A DNA stretch of 64,000 nt, taken from DASREM01 sp035652095 (GTDB lineage Bacteria > Acidobacteriota > Terriglobia > Terriglobales > Acidobacteriaceae). Under the pieces are notes generated by a model. The model saw only the letters and a list, made by a program, of their open reading frames with translations. It ran no database searches and had not been told where the DNA came from. Within the stretch, counting starts at the first letter, position 1; the number at the start of each line of letters is the position of its first letter. Shown here in pieces: positions 1 to 8,638 of this stretch. The stretch lies in NCBI GenBank assembly GCA_035652095.1, contig DASREM010000028.1:372001-436000 (forward strand). The letters are read 5' to 3'. Position numbers and translations under genes: made by a program.

Positions 1-1220
1 CTGTGACTGACATCGTCGCGAATGCCGACGGTAAAGTGTTCTTTGGGCTTGGGAAGCTCGAGGTTGTCGTAGACGGCTTTGACCATGGCAGGCGTGAATT
101 CCTTGGACGACAACCCGTAACGTCCGCCAACAATGGAAGTCAGAGTGGTTCGCTTGCCATGCTGAAACCCTTCATGCAGGGCATTGACTACGTCCTGGTA
201 GAGCGGCTCGCCCACGGCTCCAGGTTCCTTGGTGCGATCGAGTACGGCGATGTGTTTCACTGTTGCCGGGAGTGCTTGCAGCAGGTGTTGGACCGAGAAG
301 GGGCGGAACAGGCGCACTTTCAGCAAGCCCACTTTTTGTCCACCAGCATTCAGATAGTCCACGGCCTCGTGCGCGGCCTCGGCCCCGGATCCCATCATCA
401 CGATGACGCGATCGGCGTCCGGAGCGCCGACGTAATCGAACAACCGGTACTTCCGTCCGACGAGCCCCGCAAACTTGTCCATCGTCTCCTCGACGATCGC
501 AGGACAGGCTTCGTAGTAAGGGCTGATGGTTTCGCGAATCTGGAAGAAAACGTCGGGATTCTGCGCCGTCCCGCGCATGACCGGATGATCGGGTGACAGG
601 GCGCGCTCGCGGTGTTCGAAGACGCGATCCATGTCAATCATGGCGCGCAGGTCGTCTTCAGCAAGCATTTCAATCTTGTTGACTTCGTGCGAAGTCCGGA
701 ATCCGTCGAAGAAATGAAGGAAGGGAACGCGGGATTCAAGTGCTGCCGCGTGCGCGATCAGCGCGAAGTCCATGGCCTCCTGCACCGAGTTGGAGCAGAG
801 CATGGCCCAGCCGGTGGTGCGACATGCCATCACGTCGCTGTGATCGCCAAAAATCGAAAGGGCGTGGGTCGCCAGGGTACGGGCTGAAACGTGAAAAGCC
901 GTCGGCGTCAGTTCGCCGGCAATCTTGTTCATGTTAGGGATCATCAGCAGCAGACCCTGCGAAGCAGTGAAGGTCGTGGCCAGAGAGCCGGTCTGAAGGG
1001 CGCCGTGAACCGCGCCGGCAGCGCCGCCTTCGCTTTGCATCTCCATGACATGAGGCACAGTGCCCCAGATATTGGGAACGTCCTCAGAGGCCCACTGGTC
1101 GGCCCACTCGCCCATGGTGGAGGAAGGAGTGATGGGATAAATGGCGATCACTTCATTCAGGCGATAGGCGACGTGGGCTACCGCCTCATTGGCGTCCATT
1201 GTCTTGCATTTGCTGTTCAT
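1..1220 (-). CDS. nifJ: Pyruvate:ferredoxin (flavodoxin) oxidoreductase, N-terminal part, cut by window edge
   Basis: The minus-strand frame is open from an ATG at 1218-1220 to the window edge, about 406 codons, so the C-terminal part (about two thirds of a usual 1,170-1,200 residue NifJ) lies outside. My translation begins MNSKCKTMDANEAVAHVAYR and continues with AIYPITPSSTMGEWAD, the thiamine-diphosphate/pyruvate-binding start typical of this family. It then runs through the domain II/III junction (VGRKYRLFDYVGAPDADRV). The enzyme oxidatively decarboxylates pyruvate to acetyl-CoA and CO2 with reduction of ferredoxin or flavodoxin, or runs in reverse. It is cytoplasmic and oxygen-sensitive in most hosts. 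A GAAGGG ribosome-binding site sits about 9 bases before the ATG. The Fe-S and CoA-binding C-terminal domains cannot be checked here. Confidence 0.93.
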   Translation of the reverse strand, partial: MNSKCKTMDANEAVAHVAYRLNEVIAIYPITPSSTMGEWADQWASEDVPNIWGTVPHVMEMQSEGGAAGAVHGALQTGSLATTFTASQGLLLMIPNMNKIAGELTPTAFHVSARTLATHALSIFGDHSDVMACRTTGWAMLCSNSVQEAMDFALIAHAAALESRVPFLHFFDGFRTSHEVNKIEMLAEDDLRAMIDMDRVFEHRERALSPDHPVMRGTAQNPDVFFQIRETISPYYEACPAIVEETMDKFAGLVGRKYRLFDYVGAPDADRVIVMMGSGAEAAHEAVDYLNAGGQKVGLLKVRLFRPFSVQHLLQALPATVKHIAVLDRTKEPGAVGEPLYQDVVNALHEGFQHGKRTTLTSIVGGRYGLSSKEFTPAMVKAVYDNLELPKPKEHFTVGIRDDVSH

Positions 1221-1418
1221 GGAAATCCCTTCGGCGAGGCTCGGGGCGGGCGACTAGAGTGGAGTTCTCCCGCAAGACCGGCGACTCACCCTCGAACCAA
1301 AGTTTCTACCCTGGGCCGGGCGCCCGTCGGCAATGGGGATCACAGAAGGTTGTGACTTCCATCACAAGAAGGATTTGGGCAGTAACCGGCAATGAAGGAA
1401 CGCGGGCTGAAAACAGCA

Positions 1419-1455
1419 CTGCCCGGACTCAGCAGCGCATGCTGAGTCCGGGCAG
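1419..1455 (-). terminator. Strong hairpin after the pilin operon
   Basis: A perfect 16-bp inverted repeat (1419-1434 with 1440-1455) around a 5-base loop lies just past the stop of the pilX-like gene at 1478. Read on the minus strand it is followed by only a short TTTT tract a few bases on, so it may be a weak intrinsic terminator or an mRNA 3'-end stabiliser. It separates the pilin operon from nifJ, which is transcribed in the same direction. Confidence 0.6.
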
Positions 1456-1477
1456 GTTGAGTGGTTCGGTTCGTGGT

Positions 1478-4270
1478 TTAGTGAGGGGTGAAGTCCTGGC
1501 GATACGCAAGGTTGTTTACGTCGCGAAACATCGGCGTTCCCGGCGGTAAGTTTTTCGGATCCGTGAACAGGGGATCGAAGCGGTAATTACGCACCGGTGG
1601 CTCGTACACGGAATAGTTGCAGCACTTGAAGGTGCCGGTGTTGTAGGTGGAATAGAACAAGCTCACCAGCGAGCCTTTGTAGTAAAGGCTCTGGCCACTC
1701 CAGTTCTCGAGGAAGCGCAGGAAGTTGTGCAGACCACCATCGGTGCCGAAGTAGGCAGTCGGGTCCGCAGAAGGATGTGGGAAGGTAATGGTTTTTCCTG
1801 CTGCAATTGCCACCCGGTAATAGGTGGTGTTCGCGGGCCGGTATTTGGTGGCATCCGTGGGGTGAAGCAGGCTGCCCGTGGTCGTGACAGCACCTGTGGA
1901 TACTCCAGCGTCCAGCCACTGATTTGAAAGCAGGGTAACTGTATCTGCGATCACGGCGGCTGCCGAGTGCGCCGGTTCGGAGGCGTTGGGGTTGAGCCAG
2001 GTCGGATCGGCGGAGCTGCTGTTGTAGTCTCCCTGGATGTAAACGGGGTTCTCGGAAGCTACGGTGAATCCGCCGAGGGTGCCGTCCAGGTTCGGGACCA
2101 GGTTGACGGGGACATTGCCGAGCGACCCGTCTACCAGCTTCAGCACATGGCGCGCGCCGGTCACACGGTTCTTGCGTCCGGTCGTGTAACAGTTCGCGAT
2201 GCGGGTGCTGAACGGATCGGGAGGATTGGTGTTGGTGTTAATACCGAATCCTTCCCCTACGTTGGTTGCGCCGTACTTGTCGAGCCGACCGTTGCTATTG
2301 GTGTCTTCAGGAGACTGGTTCTTGCCCTTGATGCTAACCGGAGCCTCGAGCGCACCGTCCGGCGTGCCCGAGTTTCCCCCGCCAGTATTGATAACGTCTT
2401 CGAAACCGTAGTCGCCTTTTAGGTTAGGCGCCACGATTTCGGGGGGAACGGCTAAGGGATCGGGCAACATTCCGCGGCGGTCGGAGAAATACAGGATGTA
2501 GCCGTTCTGGCTGACATAATCCACTTGATTCCCGGTTCCCGGGATGGTTCCCTTCAGCCAGCGCTTCAAGTTGCCTACATCGAGTTCGACAACGTTCATG
2601 ACGCCGTTCACCGAGCAGCTGCTTGCGCCGCCGGGGGCTGCGCCGGAAGCCCAGTCACGCACTTCGCCCTCACGGGCGTCGTACATGTTGATGGGGAACC
2701 AGTTGTATTGGGAGTTGGCGCCGGTGACGGTGGTGCTGACATCCCCTGCGTTGGTTAGGCTGCCGTCGCCGTTACGATCGGCGCGCATTTGGAAATATAG
2801 GATCGCGTTGGCATGATCGGCCACGGTATTGGATCCAGGAGTCGTCGGCGGAGTAAGACCGCGAGCGAAACCAAGTTGCAGCCATTCTTTCGTGACCGCG
2901 TGCCATGTGCCGTCGGGATAATTCACTTCGACCAAGAGGAAGCCGTCAATCTGCGGCCATTCTTTGACGCCCCCGGGAAAAGGGGAGCCGTGGAACTTTG
3001 GCGGAGTTACGAAGTTGGCATCGCACCCTTTGCCGCCGGTGCAGTCCGTGTTGGCCTCGCCGAAGTAATAGACTTTGCCATTTACCGTGACGCCATTCTG
3101 TGCCCAGCCACTTCCGCCGGGGAGCAGAGCGTTTGGAACAAGGCTCGCCAACTCCACCGTATCGTTGACAGTGGAACTGGAATCCGACAGGATCAAATCG
3201 TTCGGATTATCGCCGAGCAGCACACGAATCTGCGCCTGCCCGCCCAGGCGTGAGGGATCGGCTGCACTTGCTGCCTGCCCAACCTTTGGAGGGCGGCGGA
3301 TGATTTCTTGGGGAAGCGAATTACCGGAAACGAATGGTAACGACAACGCCTTGACCCCGGTCCCGCCGGGATTACCGTAGTTGCCGTCCGTGATCCAGCC
3401 GTTGTATCCCGAAGGCGCGGCACCAGTCGAAATGGTCTTCCACGAGCCGTTCTGGCCCGAGGTGGGACCGTTGACCACGCTACCTTCGCGGTAGGCCCCA
3501 GCCGAGGTGGACATAGCACGGCAGGCCGGGGTGCCCGTATCGCAGCCGCCGCTGGCGGTGGGGATGAACACATTGCCGTCATTGCCGCTTACGGCCAGGC
3601 CGTTCGGCAGCACCATGCGCACCACGTTGCCGAATGCCGTCATCTTGTCATGGAAGGTTAAGGTGGCGCCGGTCGAAACACCGAGGTAAAGGTCGCCGTT
3701 GGTATGCACACGTCCGGCAAAATCGAGGGTGGGACTGTTAAAGAAAGCCAGATCGCTATCGGAGAAAACGCCGAACTGGAATACCGGGATCTGCGCAACT
3801 TCCACGGTTCGCATCATGCGAACTTCTTCTCCCCAGGGGCGATCGGCGGTGACCGCCAAGTCAATGGGCGTGATCTGTGCGTACAGTCCGGCGTTCGGTC
3901 CGCTTTTGACAGGGCCGTAGGACCGGATCAGTGCGCCGGTCGTGGGATCGGTGCGCGGCGTAAGTGTGTAGCCTCCGGAGGGAAAGGTGATGCCGGGAAT
4001 CGTGGGCTGCAGCGCGCTCAGCGCCGTGATGTCACTGGCTTGAGGGGATTGAATATTCTGATAGGTGGTGGCCAGGTTCGAGGTCATCTGTTCGATCGCG
4101 CCTTCAGCGGAACGATAGGCGAGGCTGTTCTCGACGTCGTTGGCCCCTACTCTGGTCTCGGTATTGACCATCATCAACAATCCAATCGCGACTCCCGACA
4201 ACAGCAGTAGCATCAGCATAGACGCGATCAGTGTGAACCCCTGTGAACCGTGCTTGTTCGTTTCCATCAT
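1478..4270 (-). CDS. Very large PilX-like minor pilin / pilus-associated protein
   Basis: The N-terminus (KHGSQGFTLIASMLMLLLLS) is a class III prepilin leader and hydrophobic helix, and the following sequence resembles the PilX_N domain. Glu at +5 of the mature protein is replaced by Ala. PilX proteins are usually 150-250 residues; this one is about 930, with a huge extracellular part. That part holds two EF-hand/dockerin-like calcium loops (DRNGDGSLTNAGD near residue 497 and DTNSNGRLDKYG near 656) and several Cys pairs, including a CC near the C-terminus. I chose the ATG at 4270 because AGGAG lies 5 bases upstream; an in-frame ATG at 4309 has a poorer site. It is last in the fimT-pilV-pilW-pilX order. 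No PilY1 gene is present, so the large part may act as the tip adhesin (inference). Confidence 0.82.
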   Translation of the reverse strand: MMETNKHGSQGFTLIASMLMLLLLSGVAIGLLMMVNTETRVGANDVENSLAYRSAEGAIEQMTSNLATTYQNIQSPQASDITALSALQPTIPGITFPSGGYTLTPRTDPTTGALIRSYGPVKSGPNAGLYAQITPIDLAVTADRPWGEEVRMMRTVEVAQIPVFQFGVFSDSDLAFFNSPTLDFAGRVHTNGDLYLGVSTGATLTFHDKMTAFGNVVRMVLPNGLAVSGNDGNVFIPTASGGCDTGTPACRAMSTSAGAYREGSVVNGPTSGQNGSWKTISTGAAPSGYNGWITDGNYGNPGGTGVKALSLPFVSGNSLPQEIIRRPPKVGQAASAADPSRLGGQAQIRVLLGDNPNDLILSDSSSTVNDTVELASLVPNALLPGGSGWAQNGVTVNGKVYYFGEANTDCTGGKGCDANFVTPPKFHGSPFPGGVKEWPQIDGFLLVEVNYPDGTWHAVTKEWLQLGFARGLTPPTTPGSNTVADHANAILYFQMRADRNGDGSLTNAGDVSTTVTGANSQYNWFPINMYDAREGEVRDWASGAAPGGASSCSVNGVMNVVELDVGNLKRWLKGTIPGTGNQVDYVSQNGYILYFSDRRGMLPDPLAVPPEIVAPNLKGDYGFEDVINTGGGNSGTPDGALEAPVSIKGKNQSPEDTNSNGRLDKYGATNVGEGFGINTNTNPPDPFSTRIANCYTTGRKNRVTGARHVLKLVDGSLGNVPVNLVPNLDGTLGGFTVASENPVYIQGDYNSSSADPTWLNPNASEPAHSAAAVIADTVTLLSNQWLDAGVSTGAVTTTGSLLHPTDATKYRPANTTYYRVAIAAGKTITFPHPSADPTAYFGTDGGLHNFLRFLENWSGQSLYYKGSLVSLFYSTYNTGTFKCCNYSVYEPPVRNYRFDPLFTDPKNLPPGTPMFRDVNNLAYRQDFTPH

Positions 4271-4324
4271 GTAACTCCTCGTGCTCGACATTCCCATTTC
4301 CTGGTCCATGGACAGGACCTCGCG

Positions 4325-5488
4325 CTACTTGTATCGATCAATGAAGCTCATGTTGCGAGCGCTGATCGAGGTCTGCATATCCATGGATTGATAACCGCTC
4401 TTGCCGCCGGACAGCTGGCTGCGAAAGGTCAAGTGCGCCAGATTGATTCTGCGGATCTGGCTGGGAGAGATGGGAGGGACCAGGCCCATGCCGCCGTCGC
4501 CGGTGGCATTCAATAAGTTTCCGTTATCGTCGTAGGTGTCGTAGGTGAAGCGCAGGTCGGCTACGTTTTCCGCGACCGGCACCGGTTGGCGGGCGTTCAC
4601 TTGCCGCATCAGGGTGGGGGTCCCGGTGCTATTGTCGAGATAGTAGGTGATCAGCCAAACCCGGGTCGCGATCGCGCCCATCTTCGTGGTCAGATCTACT
4701 CCGACATTTCCGGCCGAGTTCGCCAGAATGGCGTTGCGAATGTTGCCGCTAGTACCGGCGTTCTGGTTAATGAGCAGGGAAGAACCGGTGGCAAACGATA
4801 CGGTGTAACTAGGGCCACCACCGGCAGGAACCGGGGCTGTTACTTCTGCCAGGGCAACTCCTCCGGTTGTGGTGGTGAACAGCACCAAATCTCCTTGCTG
4901 CAAGCCGACGCCGGGATTGTTTACCGCCTGATCCAGGGGGTTGGGAGCCGGGTTGGGCAGGGTGAATGTGACCGAGTTCCCGTTAATGTCGTTCGCTTTC
5001 ACGTGATAGTCGAACAGCAGGAATGCGGTGTCCGCGTAAACGACCGTGATGACGTCGGTAGCGCCGGCAGTGCCATTAATCGTGACTCCACGCTTCCAGC
5101 CCGGGACGACTCCGTACAAATAGTTAATCGTGTTTCCCGAGACGGTTTGCGTGGGGAACGTAATGGAACCGATGTTGGTAGAACCGAGGTGGCACGCGCC
5201 GGTGTAGTCGCAGCCGTAGCGAGGAGCAAGAATGCCGCCACCGGAAACCAGGGCAACCCCGCCGCTAGGCATGCCCGCGCCAGCCAGGCTGATATCTTTC
5301 GTGAGCAGGTTGGAGGCGGCGCGAGCATCCTGCTGCATCTCGGCGCGCTGAGAGACGATCCAGGTGGCGTTGATGCTCTTGCTGAACAGGTTGACAGCGG
5401 CGCCGATGATGACCAGGCCAATGGTCAACGAGATCATCAACTCGATCAGGCTGTAACCGCGACTCGACTTTTTTAATTCGCTCGCCAT
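4325..5488 (-). CDS. pilW: PilW-like minor pilin
   Basis: The start SSRGYSLIELMISLTIGL is a prepilin peptidase site (G before Y) with Glu at +5 and a long hydrophobic helix, followed by the PilW-type AEMQQDARAASNLLTKDI segment. At 387 residues it matches the PilW family. In type IV pili, PilW with PilV, PilX and FimT primes pilus assembly at the inner membrane. The ATG at 5488 follows GGGGAAGG and lies 9 bases after the pilV stop, so the genes are probably co-translated. The C-terminal half is Gly/Thr/Asn-rich beta structure with one close Cys pair (CDYTGAC). Confidence 0.88.
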   Translation of the reverse strand: MASELKKSSRGYSLIELMISLTIGLVIIGAAVNLFSKSINATWIVSQRAEMQQDARAASNLLTKDISLAGAGMPSGGVALVSGGGILAPRYGCDYTGACHLGSTNIGSITFPTQTVSGNTINYLYGVVPGWKRGVTINGTAGATDVITVVYADTAFLLFDYHVKANDINGNSVTFTLPNPAPNPLDQAVNNPGVGLQQGDLVLFTTTTGGVALAEVTAPVPAGGGPSYTVSFATGSSLLINQNAGTSGNIRNAILANSAGNVGVDLTTKMGAIATRVWLITYYLDNSTGTPTLMRQVNARQPVPVAENVADLRFTYDTYDDNGNLLNATGDGGMGLVPPISPSQIRRINLAHLTFRSQLSGGKSGYQSMDMQTSISARNMSFIDRYK

Positions 5489-5497
5489 GCCTTCCCC

Positions 5498-6082
5498 TTA
5501 TCGGTACTGCGAAATGAATCCGGAGAGCACAAAGTTCTTCGGAAACTTGGATTGCGGCGTGTAGTACTGAATGGTGATGGTGATGGTGCGCAGGTCCGCC
5601 ACCGTGCTACCCGCAGTCACGATCGGGGTAATTGCGATGCTGCGCTGGAAATTGGTGAGGGAAACCACCTGATCGTCCGAGGTGCCAACGATCCCGTCGG
5701 CGCCCGGCAGGGTGAAGGTCTGCAACCCGGCGAGGGCGTCGTCGGCTGTTCCCAGGATGCCATCGGTCCCGGGCTGCCGGATGGGTTGAAACCCGGTCAC
5801 GAAGATGCCATCCGGAACCTGTCCTGTTCCAACGTTCTGAATTTGCGCCCAGGAGATGTTTGCCGTCTCTCGAGCGGTAAAGATGGCCTCGTAGGCTTCC
5901 TGAGCAAGCTGCTTAGCGACCATGTCCTGATCGGTGCTCTGGGTCTTGGCCATGGCCATCGCGAATACGCCCAGCAGGGAAAGCAGTCCGACAGTCAGCA
6001 CGAACATCGAGATCAAGACTTCCACCAGGGTGAACCCCTGCTGGTTGTTTGCCGACTGCGCTGGAGAAACGAAGCGTCTCAC
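5498..6082 (-). CDS. pilV: PilV-like minor pilin
   Basis: NNQQGFTLVEVLISMFVLTV is a canonical class III signal with Glu at +5, and the VGLLSLLGVFAMAMAKTQ segment is typical of PilV. I place the start at GTG 6082 (194 residues). GGAGG lies 5 bases upstream, and the GTG overlaps the fimT stop as GTGA, which signals translational coupling; a TTG at 6094 is the alternative. The middle of the protein carries two near-identical motifs, DGILGTADD and DGIVGTSDD, about 20 residues apart. Their Asp content suggests metal binding, which is inference. It belongs to the minor-pilin set with pilW and the large pilX-like gene. Confidence 0.87.
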   Translation of the reverse strand: MRRFVSPAQSANNQQGFTLVEVLISMFVLTVGLLSLLGVFAMAMAKTQSTDQDMVAKQLAQEAYEAIFTARETANISWAQIQNVGTGQVPDGIFVTGFQPIRQPGTDGILGTADDALAGLQTFTLPGADGIVGTSDDQVVSLTNFQRSIAITPIVTAGSTVADLRTITITIQYYTPQSKFPKNFVLSGFISQYR

Positions 6083-6672
6083 TGTTGCCTCCAAACTTTG
6101 ACTGCGCCGTTTTGATACAGTCGCCAGCCGCGAATACGGCCGGTGGCGCCCCAGAGCGTGATTGCGCGGGAACTGAATAGCTCGCCTTGCCGCGCGATGT
6201 AAACCACGCCGTTGTTAACGTTGCTGTTCACGTCCTGCGCCGATCCGTCGGGCTGGAAATAGATCATGTTCTTGGCGCCCAGGGGCACGCCCTGATCGAA
6301 GTCAATCGCGGTTCCACCAGTTCCAAACCTGTCTGGGGTTGTGGCTGGTGTGTTGGGGATGCCGGGCTCAGCGTCGAATGAAACGTCGGTGGGGAGCGTG
6401 AAGGTATTGGTCACGATTCCGGTTGCGGCCTGTGTGATGGTGATGGTCCGCGGCGCTACGAAGGTGACGATATAAATTCGGCGCTCGGCAATCGCAGTTT
6501 CACGGGCCCGCCGCATGGTCGCCAGCACTGTGTTGTATGCGTTCGCGACCCGGGTCTGCCTGAGGGCGGGCTGGATGCTCATGAAATACATGGCGGACGC
6601 GATGAAGGAGATGGCGACCACCACCATCATTTCGATGAGTGTGAAGCCCCGGATTCTGCGACGCCGATTCAT
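6079..6672 (-). CDS. FimT/GspH-type pseudopilin
   Basis: The first gene of the minor-pilin operon. MNRRRRIRGFTLIEMMVVVA is a short basic leader, Gly-Phe cleavage site, Glu at +5 and hydrophobic helix. The rest fits the GspH/FimT fold (ARETAIAERRIYIVTF near residue 50). The open frame extends to 6828, but a sigma-70 promoter (TTGACG/TACGAT) overlaps that extension, so I start at the ATG at 6672, giving 197 residues. Its stop overlaps the pilV start by 4 bases. Distinguishing FimT from GspH is not possible from sequence alone; the pilV-pilW neighbours favour a type IV pilus. Confidence 0.87.
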   Translation of the reverse strand: MNRRRRIRGFTLIEMMVVVAISFIASAMYFMSIQPALRQTRVANAYNTVLATMRRARETAIAERRIYIVTFVAPRTITITQAATGIVTNTFTLPTDVSFDAEPGIPNTPATTPDRFGTGGTAIDFDQGVPLGAKNMIYFQPDGSAQDVNSNVNNGVVYIARQGELFSSRAITLWGATGRIRGWRLYQNGAVKVWRQQ

Positions 6673-6827
6673 ACGTGCTTTCTCGGGGGAGATCAAACCG
6701 CGGTTCCGTGGATCCAAGAAACCCTCCGCACTCCGCCGGCTCGGGGTTGAGCAGGCCGTTCCATATCCCACAACATAGGGAGAGTCCTCAGCCCATTCCG
6801 ATCTGGGAAGGGTTTCGGTATAAGGCA

Positions 6828-6856
6828 ATCGTATGAAGAGGGTCTGACAGCGTCAA
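6828..6856 (-). promoter_or_regulatory. Sigma-70-like promoter of the minor-pilin operon
   Basis: On the minus strand TTGACG (6851-6856), a 17-base spacer and TACGAT (6828-6833) form a good housekeeping promoter. Predicted transcription starts near 6821, leaving a leader of about 150 bases before the fimT ATG at 6672. The long leader could hold regulation, but I saw no clear hairpin in it. Confidence 0.6.
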
Positions 6857-6949
6857 AGCACTAAAGGCTAATGCCAGGCTAGTGGACTTGTGTAACGTAA
6901 CGCGGCGCGGTGACGATGGTCACTTTGGCCATGCATTGCGATGGAAACT

Positions 6950-7348
6950 TCAGGCGCCGTGGGCCTTTGTCATGGCTTTGCCGCCGGCTCGACGCAAGCT
7001 CGGGGTGTAGGCGCAAGAGCGCTGGTCGTAGTGTTGGCCGAGGCAGTTGGCGCAGAGGTGCAGTTGATGTACCCGGCACTGGATGATCGGGACGTCGCCT
7101 TTGCACAGGTCGCAGCCACCCTTCACTTTCCTGGCTGGGAGCGCTTCCGGGGTTGAATTCGCCTGAATCAGGCGAGCTTTGAAGTAAATTCCGCTGGCGG
7201 TCAGCAACGCGCTGAACGAGAAGGTGGAACCTGCCAGGGCGAGTAGACTGGCGTCGGAACCGTCCATTGCAGCAGGCACTAACGATAAGCCAACCAGCAT
7301 CCCCGCGATGCCCACACCGATCATCCAATTACCGGCTCTCGAACTCAT
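6950..7348 (-). CDS. Small membrane protein with C-terminal Cys/His zinc-binding cluster
   Basis: A 132-residue protein I cannot assign to a named family. It has two predicted membrane helices (about residues 9-27 and 34-56). A cytoplasmic tail follows with CDLCKGD, CRVHQLHLCANC and a later Cys, a pattern like a treble-clef or RING-like zinc site (C-x2-C, C-x2-H, C-x2-C). The ATG at 7348 follows an AAGGA about 12 bases upstream. It is divergent from the REC-PilZ gene and lies upstream of the pilin operon on the same strand, but the promoter at 6828-6856 separates it from that operon. A longer overlapping frame at 6879-7328 has no such organisation and was dismissed. Confidence 0.7.
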   Translation of the reverse strand: MSSRAGNWMIGVGIAGMLVGLSLVPAAMDGSDASLLALAGSTFSFSALLTASGIYFKARLIQANSTPEALPARKVKGGCDLCKGDVPIIQCRVHQLHLCANCLGQHYDQRSCAYTPSLRRAGGKAMTKAHGA

Positions 7349-7526
7349 GGTTTGTAGTCCTTTTGCGAAAGCAGTGCGATCGGCGGAACGAGATCCCCTA
7401 CGCCGGAATAGGTTGAAGATAACTACCTAACGGTTTGCACTCCAGATTACGAAAGTCATTGCACATGACATGGAGCGCGAAGATGACCCCTGTAACTTGT
7501 CGCAGAACCATCGGGGAAACTAGATT

Positions 7527-8633
7527 GTGCTAAGTATGGGCCTCACATGTCTCGTAGTCTGCGCCGAGCCGCAGGCCGTGCAGGTGCTCGACCGCATCCT
7601 TCGCGATCTGGGAATCCGGATGGAGCACTGCCCCGAAATTTCCCGGGCGAAACAGCTCTTATCCGACCGTCGGTTCGATGCGGTCATGGTGGACTGCAAG
7701 GAAGAGCGGGTTGCACAGGAGTTGATTCTGGAGCTGAGAGCGACAGCCAGGAATCGCACCGCACTCGTGATCGCAATGGTGGACTCACAAAACAACATTC
7801 GCGATATTTTTGCTAAGGGGGCAAACTTTGTCCTTTACAAGCCGATCGTACCCGAGCGTGCGGCTACCAGCCTGCGCACGGCCAGAGGGTTGATGCGGCA
7901 GGAACGGAGACGCAAACAACGGATTCCGGTGGGCGGGCCAGCCGTAGTCGCCTATTCCAATATTGAGGATACCCAGGCAATCTTGACCGATGTAAGTGAA
8001 GAGGGACTTGCGATCCAGTCAGAACGCCCCGTTCCGCCGCAATGCAAAGTCTATTTTCAGTTCTCTCTACCAGGCCAGGTTTCGACGGTTCGGCTGTCGG
8101 GTGAAGTCATGTGGCAGGACGCCGCAGGGCGGGTGGGTTTGCGCTTTGCAGACGTCCCGCAAGCCTCACGGCGTGCGCTGGCGGAGTGGCTGCGAGCCAA
8201 CGTGTCGCGAGTGCCGGAACCGAAAGCGATGGCCGAATCGGCGACACCACAAACCGACAAGCCCGCAGGGCTGGGTTTGTTGGCGGTGTCCTCCGCAGAC
8301 CGTAGAGAGAGGTTGCGGCGCGCATGTCGGTTGAGCGCAGACGTGTATCAGACTGGCTGCGGCGTACCCAATCGCTGCACCTTGAGCGACATCGGTCCGG
8401 GGGGCTGCTACGTAGAAACCACGGCGCCGTTTCGAAAAGGCGCGTCCGTGGATATCGTGGTCCGCACCTCAGCCATGAAGTTACGAGTGCGCGGCACGGT
8501 ACAGGCCATGCACCCGGCGTTCGGGATGGGGGTTGCCTTCAGCCTGTCCACAGCGGAAGAGCGGGAACAGGTTCAGCAATTGATTGCATGCCAACCGGCC
8601 GATGCCGTCCTGAGCGGCGAGCGCCGGAGCTAG
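7527..8633 (+). CDS. Receiver-like domain with two PilZ domains
   Basis: Residues 1-120 look like a response-regulator receiver (VMVDCKEE with Asp56, then a Lys in LYKPIVPE). Two PilZ domains follow. The first has RRKQR and DVSEEG near residues 130-155. The second has RRACR and DIGPGG near 255-285, where the usual Ser of DxSxxG is Gly. PilZ domains bind cyclic di-GMP through these motifs, so this is probably a soluble c-di-GMP effector for surface motility or polysaccharide output. The start is GTG at 7527 with a GGGG about 10 bases upstream; ATG 7536 is possible. It ends 5 bases from the convergent uxs gene. Confidence 0.82.
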   Translation: MLSMGLTCLVVCAEPQAVQVLDRILRDLGIRMEHCPEISRAKQLLSDRRFDAVMVDCKEERVAQELILELRATARNRTALVIAMVDSQNNIRDIFAKGANFVLYKPIVPERAATSLRTARGLMRQERRRKQRIPVGGPAVVAYSNIEDTQAILTDVSEEGLAIQSERPVPPQCKVYFQFSLPGQVSTVRLSGEVMWQDAAGRVGLRFADVPQASRRALAEWLRANVSRVPEPKAMAESATPQTDKPAGLGLLAVSSADRRERLRRACRLSADVYQTGCGVPNRCTLSDIGPGGCYVETTAPFRKGASVDIVVRTSAMKLRVRGTVQAMHPAFGMGVAFSLSTAEEREQVQQLIACQPADAVLSGERRS

Positions 8634-8638
8634 TCATG

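Noticed and set aside
3..1355. Several plus-strand frames across the first 1.4 kb
   Set aside because: They are antisense to the nifJ frame, which gives a full, recognisable protein on the minus strand.
6879..7328. A 149-codon minus-strand frame overlapping the small membrane/zinc protein
   Set aside because: Its product is Arg/Ser/Pro-rich without helices or motifs, while the other frame has helices and a Cys/His cluster.
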